DNA of 16,918 nucleotides from Minthousia sp045628125 (lineage in GTDB: Bacteria; Bacteroidota; Bacteroidia; Bacteroidales; Bacteroidaceae): NCBI GenBank assembly GCA_045628125.1, contig JAZQPA010000099.1:1-16918 (forward strand), in the 5' to 3' direction. Shown one piece after another: positions 13,121 to 16,918 of the stretch. Position 1 is the stretch's first letter; each line of letters begins with the position of its first letter. A program made the position numbers and the translations under genes. A model generated the notes under the pieces. That model did not search any database. It saw only the letters and a program-made list of their open reading frames with translations, and was not told the DNA's origin.

Positions 13121-13969
13121 TCAGTCGTTCAGGAAACTGATAATCTCCTGAATACGCTGTTCACCCACCTTACGGCCCATGTCGTAGATTTCCTGCAGCT
13201 TTTCCGGCTTGGACTCCACACGGCTGATAGGTAATTTATCCATCGGATAAATCAGCAAGGTATTTCCTTTCTTCTCCTCCTGTTTCAGATAGTCCAGCTG
13301 GCGGTTGTACATCTCATGACGTCGTGCCATGGCATCCACAATGGCCGGATACTTGCGCATGAACATCTTGAACAGTGGCATCAGTTTGGTGCGCTGCTTC
13401 ACAAAGCCCAAAGGTTGGGTAAGAATGACCACATTCCGCTCATAACCCAGTTTTTGGAAATATTCCAACGGAATGGAATCGCTGATACCACCATCCAGCA
13501 ACTCATGTCCTTCCAACTTTACCGGTGTACTGAGCAAAGGCATGGACGCAGAAGCCCGAATCCACTCTAACATGTAGAAATCCACCTCATCCAGTTTTTT
13601 GTAAACAGGTTTTCCGGTATGGACATCTGTGCACACCAGATGATATTCCATCGGATTCTGCCGGAATGCCTCGGTATCAAAAATATCATAAGCACGGGGA
13701 ACCACATGATAGGTAAACCAGTCACTGATATAATTTCCTGTCTTCAGAAAAGCCCGCATTCCCATATAACGGGGATCACCGGCCAGCATCTTGTTGTAAC
13801 GCAAGGCACGCTGAATCTGGCGGGACTTATAGTTACAGCCAAAAGCGGCACCAGCCGACACGCCAACCAGGCCGTCAAAACTAACGCCGTGCTCCATCAT
13901 GACATCATTTACTCCTACGGTAAACATGCCACGCATGGCTCCTCCCTCTAATACCAGACCTTTCTTCAT
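13121..13969 (-). CDS. Patatin-like phospholipase family protein
   Basis: A 282-residue Ser/Asp-dyad acyl hydrolase, probably acting on membrane lipids from the cytoplasmic side; it has no signal peptide. Visible motifs: the oxyanion-hole segment GLVLEGGAMRGMF (4-16), the nucleophile elbow GVSAG (S38), and the DGGISDS motif with the dyad D159. The YjjU-like bacterial patatin group fits the size and the GGAMRG form. The open frame runs upstream to 14074, but ATG 13969 starts exactly where family members start (MKKGLVLEGG) and has a -7 element 17 bases upstream, so it is chosen. Divergent from the DUF1460 gene. Confidence 0.9.
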   Translation of the reverse strand: MKKGLVLEGGAMRGMFTVGVNDVMMEHGVSFDGLVGVSAGAAFGCNYKSRQIQRALRYNKMLAGDPRYMGMRAFLKTGNYISDWFTYHVVPRAYDIFDTEAFRQNPMEYHLVCTDVHTGKPVYKKLDEVDFYMLEWIRASASMPLLSTPVKLEGHELLDGGISDSIPLEYFQKLGYERNVVILTQPLGFVKQRTKLMPLFKMFMRKYPAIVDAMARRHEMYNRQLDYLKQEEKKGNTLLIYPMDKLPISRVESKPEKLQEIYDMGRKVGEQRIQEIISFLND

Positions 13970-13985
13970 TTTTAAAACAGCCGTG

Positions 13986-13993
13986 CAAAGATA
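13986..13993 (-). promoter_or_regulatory. -7 element for the patatin gene
   Basis: Minus-strand TATCTTTG matches TAnnTTTG, 17 bases before ATG 13969. It supports that start over the upstream ATG at 14074. Confidence 0.5.
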
Positions 13994-14035
13994 ATAATTT
14001 CTGACCAAAAAATATACTATGAGTAATTTCTTTTG

Positions 14036-14043
14036 TAAATTTG
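14036..14043 (+). promoter_or_regulatory. -7 element for the DUF1460–TRIC operon
   Basis: TAAATTTG matches TAnnTTTG, 17 bases before ATG 14061, implying a leader of only about 10 bases. No clear -33 element is visible. Confidence 0.5.
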
Positions 14044-14060
14044 CGTTTACAAAATGAGAT

Positions 14061-15017
14061 ATGATGAAGAGCAAACCTTTTATTCTGTTGCTATTGCTGA
14101 ACGTGCTTCCTGCCTGTGGCGGCCAGCAACCATCCAGCCGTGTTTCACAGGATACGGATAGTACTGATTTTGTTTGGGTTGACGATAACGCACAAGAATC
14201 TGTTCTATCCGATGTTATCTATACCCCTGCCGACAGTGCCAAGGTGGTACAGGTGCTGGAGAATGCTCATCAGCGGAAACCGGAGATGACCCGCATGGAA
14301 TATTTCGGCCGTCAGTTCCTGAATGTGCCTTATGTGGCACATACCCTGGAATGTGACCCCGAGAAGGAACAGCTGGCAGTGAATCTGCAGGAACTGGACT
14401 GTACCACGTTTGTAGAGACCTGCGCCGCACTGAGCTTATGCGACCAGCGTAATGAACGCACATTTGAAGCATACTGCAAAGCGCTGACTGAACTCCGCTA
14501 CAAAGATGGAGTACGCAACGGTTATGCCAGCCGACTTCACTATTTCATGACTTGGGTAAAGAATAACATTGAAATGGGATTCCTGGAGGATACCAGCCAT
14601 GACGGTTATCCATTCACTGCCGTCAAGAAACTGGATCTGCATTACATGACCCGCCATCCGGAACTGTACAAGCAATTGGCTGAGCATCCGGAATGGATTA
14701 AGGATGTGGCGGAACAGGAGAACAGCGTGAAGGACTGGGCTGTAAAATATGTGCCCAAGGAGCTGCTGAATGGGTCACCGCAGAAACTGAGCGACATCAG
14801 AAACGGTGACATTATCGGCATTCTCACCACCAAAGACGGTTTGGACACTACTCATCTGGGTATTGCCATCTGGCAGAACGGTAAGCTCCACCTGATGAAT
14901 GCCTCGTCGGTTTACCACAAAGTAGTTATTGACAACAACACCTTTTATAATTATATGGCCAAGCGCAAGCAGAATCTGGGCATTGCGCTGGTAAGACTTA
15001 AAGACAACAACCAATGA
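14061..15017 (+). CDS. DUF1460 lipoprotein (NlpC/P60-like muropeptide amidase)
   Basis: A 318-residue lipoprotein. A type II signal peptide ends in lipobox LPAC (C19), so it is anchored on the periplasmic side or in the outer membrane. The DUF1460 domain (about 75-312) keeps the expected catalytic cysteine in ELDCTTFVE (C114) and histidine in TTHLGIA (H265), with HLMNASS (277-283) near the end. From memory, DUF1460 proteins have an NlpC/P60 fold and were described as N-acetylmuramoyl-L-alanine amidases active on (anhydro)muropeptides. The start could be ATG 14061 or 14064 (MMK). It overlaps the TRIC-family gene by 4 bases (ATGA), so the two are cotranslated. Confidence 0.9.
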   Translation: MMKSKPFILLLLLNVLPACGGQQPSSRVSQDTDSTDFVWVDDNAQESVLSDVIYTPADSAKVVQVLENAHQRKPEMTRMEYFGRQFLNVPYVAHTLECDPEKEQLAVNLQELDCTTFVETCAALSLCDQRNERTFEAYCKALTELRYKDGVRNGYASRLHYFMTWVKNNIEMGFLEDTSHDGYPFTAVKKLDLHYMTRHPELYKQLAEHPEWIKDVAEQENSVKDWAVKYVPKELLNGSPQKLSDIRNGDIIGILTTKDGLDTTHLGIAIWQNGKLHLMNASSVYHKVVIDNNTFYNYMAKRKQNLGIALVRLKDNNQ

Positions 15018-15649
15018 ATCTAATGATGAATATCTCCGTACTGGATGTACTGGAGTTTCTGGGAACCTATGCATTTGCCGTTTCCGGAATCCGACTGGCT
15101 GCGGGTAAGAATTTTGACTATTTCGGAGCGTATGTGGTAGGTATGGTCACTGCTGTTGGCGGTGGAACCATGCGTGATATGATGTTGGGAGTCAGCCCTT
15201 TCTGGATGACAAACCCAGTCTATCTGATTGAATCGTTTGTAGCTTTCCTTACGGTTCTCTCGTTCAACAAGGTACTGGTAAAACACAACGAGTCCTTATT
15301 CCTTTTCGATACGCTAGGATTGGCACTATTCACCATTGTAGGTCTGGAGAAAACCCTTACTGCAGGTTTCCCTTGGTGGACAGCCATTATCATGGGTACC
15401 TTTACGGGTGCTGCCGGTGGTGTGTTCCGTGATGTGTTCATCAATGAGGTTCCACTGATTTTCCGTAAGGAAATCTATGCCCTAGCCTGTGTAATTGGCG
15501 GCAATGTGTTTATTATACTGAACACATTGGGAGTAGATCTTGGCATTAACGAGCTGGTCAGTGGCCTGAGCGTACTGATTGTACGCTACATGGCTGTAGC
15601 GCATCACATTTCACTCCCAAAACTGGGCAAGGAACAGGCTGAGGAATAA
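15014..15649 (+). CDS. TRIC-family cation channel protein (UPF0126/YicG-like)
   Basis: A 211-residue integral membrane protein made of two homologous halves of three helices plus a final helix. Each half carries the TRIC signature: GGGTMRD (49-55) and GGVFRD (135-140). Prokaryotic TRIC homologues form trimeric monovalent-cation channels, but the physiological role in bacteria is poorly known; older names are UPF0126 and YicG. ATG 15014 overlaps the DUF1460 stop, which implies linked expression with a cell-wall amidase, though a functional link is not established. It ends 2 bases from the convergent AraC gene with no terminator between. Confidence 0.9.
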   Translation: MNLMMNISVLDVLEFLGTYAFAVSGIRLAAGKNFDYFGAYVVGMVTAVGGGTMRDMMLGVSPFWMTNPVYLIESFVAFLTVLSFNKVLVKHNESLFLFDTLGLALFTIVGLEKTLTAGFPWWTAIIMGTFTGAAGGVFRDVFINEVPLIFRKEIYALACVIGGNVFIILNTLGVDLGINELVSGLSVLIVRYMAVAHHISLPKLGKEQAEE

Positions 15650-15651
15650 CC

Positions 15652-16560
15652 TTACAACTTACGATACTCTTTGGGTGAATAGCCGGTATGATGTTTAAAA
15701 TACCGGCCAAAGAAACTTTGATTTGGGAAATTCAGACGGTCAGAGATCTGCAGAATAGTGATGTTTGGCTGTTTCAGTAATGCCTTAGCCTCAAGCAGCA
15801 CATACTCATCCACCCAATCACTGGCGAATTTATTGCTCACCTCCTTGATTACACTGCTCAGGTATTTGGCCGAAAGATGCAGATAATCAGCATAGAACTG
15901 GATACGGCGCTCCTTGATGAAGTTTTTCTCCACAGCGCGGATGAACATGTCAAAGATTTCCTGCTTACGGCTTTGAGTGGTAATCACCGACATCTGAGAA
16001 CGCAGGAATACATTCCAAGCCTGGAAAACAATAATCTGACAATACTTTTTGACTACTGTGCTGCGGAAAGGATTGTCATAATCGCACAACGCACGCTTCA
16101 GCATCAGATACAGATTGGTAAAGTCGTCTATATTCTCTGGCTTGACAGTAAGCGTATGCTGGGTATTCAGGTAACGGCGGATAGACATGTCCACCATGGT
16201 ATCTTCAGATAGCATCAGCTCATCCGGCATGGCCAGCATCACTGCACCCTCAAAATCATTGCTCACTCCCCGTATCTCAAAAATACACTGTGGCAGGATA
16301 AAGAATAACTGATTGGCAGTGACTGTCTCTTCTTTCAGGTTCAGGCGGAAACTGGCACTACCTTTCAGGCAGAAAATGGCAATCAGCAGTTCATTATGGG
16401 TAGGATAAGTAAAGTTCTGGATAGCCTGCTTACGGTCTTCACGCATCGGTTCTCCAAAATTATCCATCAGCATAATCTTACCCTCAATCTTGGCCTCACT
16501 CAGACTGTCGGGCAACTTAAAGAAATCCAGAATTTGTTTGATATTTCCCATAATAACCAA
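15652..16560 (-). CDS. AraC-family transcriptional regulator
   Basis: A 302-residue cytoplasmic regulator. Residues about 50-130 form a cupin-like sensing domain, as in effector-binding AraC proteins. The C-terminal 205-302 is the double helix-turn-helix: YADYLHLSAKYLSSVIKEV (first HTH) and ITILQISDRLNFPNQSFFGRYFKHHTG (second HTH) ending SPKEYRKL, the usual terminal signature. The target is unknown. It is convergent with the TRIC gene and next to the nqr operon 3' end, so neither neighbour is an obvious regulon member. MVIMGN offers two starts (16560 or 16551). Confidence 0.9.
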   Translation of the reverse strand: MVIMGNIKQILDFFKLPDSLSEAKIEGKIMLMDNFGEPMREDRKQAIQNFTYPTHNELLIAIFCLKGSASFRLNLKEETVTANQLFFILPQCIFEIRGVSNDFEGAVMLAMPDELMLSEDTMVDMSIRRYLNTQHTLTVKPENIDDFTNLYLMLKRALCDYDNPFRSTVVKKYCQIIVFQAWNVFLRSQMSVITTQSRKQEIFDMFIRAVEKNFIKERRIQFYADYLHLSAKYLSSVIKEVSNKFASDWVDEYVLLEAKALLKQPNITILQISDRLNFPNQSFFGRYFKHHTGYSPKEYRKL

Positions 16561-16580
16561 TTTAGTTTACCAATCGGCTA

Positions 16581-16588
16581 CAAAAATA
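16581..16588 (-). promoter_or_regulatory. -7 element for the AraC-family gene
   Basis: Minus-strand TATTTTTG matches TAnnTTTG, 20 bases before ATG 16560. A TTTG occurs upstream but only about 12 bases away, so the -33 is poor. Confidence 0.4.
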
Positions 16589-16634
16589 GCGAAAATATTT
16601 CAAATAGAGCAGACTAACCGGACAAAATGAACAT

Positions 16635-16673
16635 AAAAAAAGAGATTGCCACAATTGACAATCTCTTTTTTAT
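16635..16673 (-). terminator. Bidirectional-looking terminator after the nqr operon
   Basis: AGAGATTG and CAATCTCT pair around a short loop, extended by A6/T6 flanks on both sides. On the minus strand it follows nqrF by about 90 bases and ends in a T-run. It separates nqrF from the AraC gene promoter. Confidence 0.8.
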
Positions 16674-16690
16674 TTATCACATTGGTTATA

Positions 16691-16778
16691 TTAACCGCCA
16701 AAGTTGCATACTGCGACTTTGTCTACACTCGGCATAGTCAAAGCACGCTTTGCTCTGCTCTCGTTAACCGCCAAAGTT
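16691..16778. repeat. Direct repeat of the nqrF 3' end flanking a 58-bp insert
   Basis: TTAACCGCCAAAGTT occurs at 16691-16705 and again at 16764-16778. The second copy encodes the last residues and stop of nqrF (NFGG-stop). The 58 bases between (16706-16763) contain a perfect hairpin, CAAAGC-AC-GCTTTG, and a CTCGGCATAG...GCTCTGCTCTCG pattern that I recall from short interspersed repeats of Bacteroidales. The layout suggests a small repeat element inserted at, or generated with a duplication of, the gene end. Confidence 0.65.
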
Positions 16779-16918
16779 ATCGAAACGAATCATATCGTCC
16801 TCAACGCCCAATGAGTGCAACAGATCCAGAACGGTCTTAGCCATCATTGGAGGTCCGCACAGATAGTACTCGCAATCTTCTGGAGCCTCGTGCTGCTTCA
16901 GGTAAGTGTCACCCATTA
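16764..16918 (-). CDS. nqrF: Na+-translocating NADH:quinone reductase subunit F, C-terminal fragment
   Basis: The last 50 residues of NqrF, running off the window's right edge. NqrF is the NADH-oxidising FAD/2Fe-2S subunit of the Na+-pumping NADH:quinone oxidoreductase. Visible are MGDTYLKQHE, the NAD-binding CGPPMM motif of ferredoxin-reductase-type domains (YYLCGPPMM), and the terminal GVEDDMIRFDNFGG typical of NqrF. It is normally the last gene of nqrABCDEF, which agrees with the terminator that follows. Confidence 0.93.
   Translation of the reverse strand, partial: MGDTYLKQHEAPEDCEYYLCGPPMMAKTVLDLLHSLGVEDDMIRFDNFGG

Noticed and set aside
13970..14074. 35-residue N-terminal extension of the patatin-like protein
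   Set aside because: It would span both divergent promoter elements and precede the canonical MKKGLVLEGG start.
16646..16840. 64-codon plus-strand open frame
   Set aside because: It runs through the terminator, the repeat element and antisense to nqrF; no protein features.

Overview
The window looks like a chromosomal segment of a Bacteroidales bacterium, most likely Prevotellaceae. Three things point there. Many genes have upstream matches to the Bacteroidetes -7 promoter consensus TAnnTTTG. Several families are typical of that phylum (DUF4837 lipoprotein, DUF4922, DUF1460 lipoprotein, smalltalk peptide, class III fructose-bisphosphatase, Na+-NQR). Short interspersed repeats of a Bacteroidetes type also occur. 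The species cannot be fixed from sequence reading alone.

Layout. Positions 1-890 are an accessory, repeat-rich zone: a promoter-like site, a direct repeat, a 149-bp fold-back element with perfect terminal inverted repeats, a small two-helix membrane protein gene, a long imperfect inverted repeat, and a 28-residue smalltalk-type peptide gene. Next, on the minus strand, are a small secreted protein of unknown function (895-1248) and a housekeeping block read right to left: rlmN (23S rRNA/tRNA m2A methyltransferase), a DUF4837 lipoprotein, and pdxA (vitamin B6 synthesis). Divergent from rlmN is a tightly overlapping plus-strand operon (4944-9828). It encodes a glycosyltransferase/HIT-like DUF4922 fusion, a SpoIID/LytB-domain protein without a signal peptide, and an AmpG-like MFS permease. 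It converges on, and overlaps by 26 bp, a 5-formyltetrahydrofolate cyclo-ligase gene. Then come class III fbp (plus strand, with a strong terminator), a hypothetical protein and a patatin-like phospholipase (both minus strand). A DUF1460 lipoprotein and a TRIC-family channel follow as an overlapping plus-strand pair. An AraC-family regulator (minus) and the 3' end of nqrF (minus) close the window.

How the genes may work together. The most coherent theme is cell-wall fragment handling. The AmpG-like importer is translationally coupled to a SpoIID-fold protein that appears cytoplasmic and to a large fusion whose C-terminal half keeps the zinc CxxC and HxHxQ signature of GalT/Ap4A-phosphorylase enzymes. 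About 4 kb away is a DUF1460 lipoprotein, a family reported as a muropeptide amidase. The proposal that the three-gene operon is a muropeptide salvage or nucleotidyl-sugar module is inference. I consider it the best candidate here for an under-described system. The rest is mainly ordinary metabolism.
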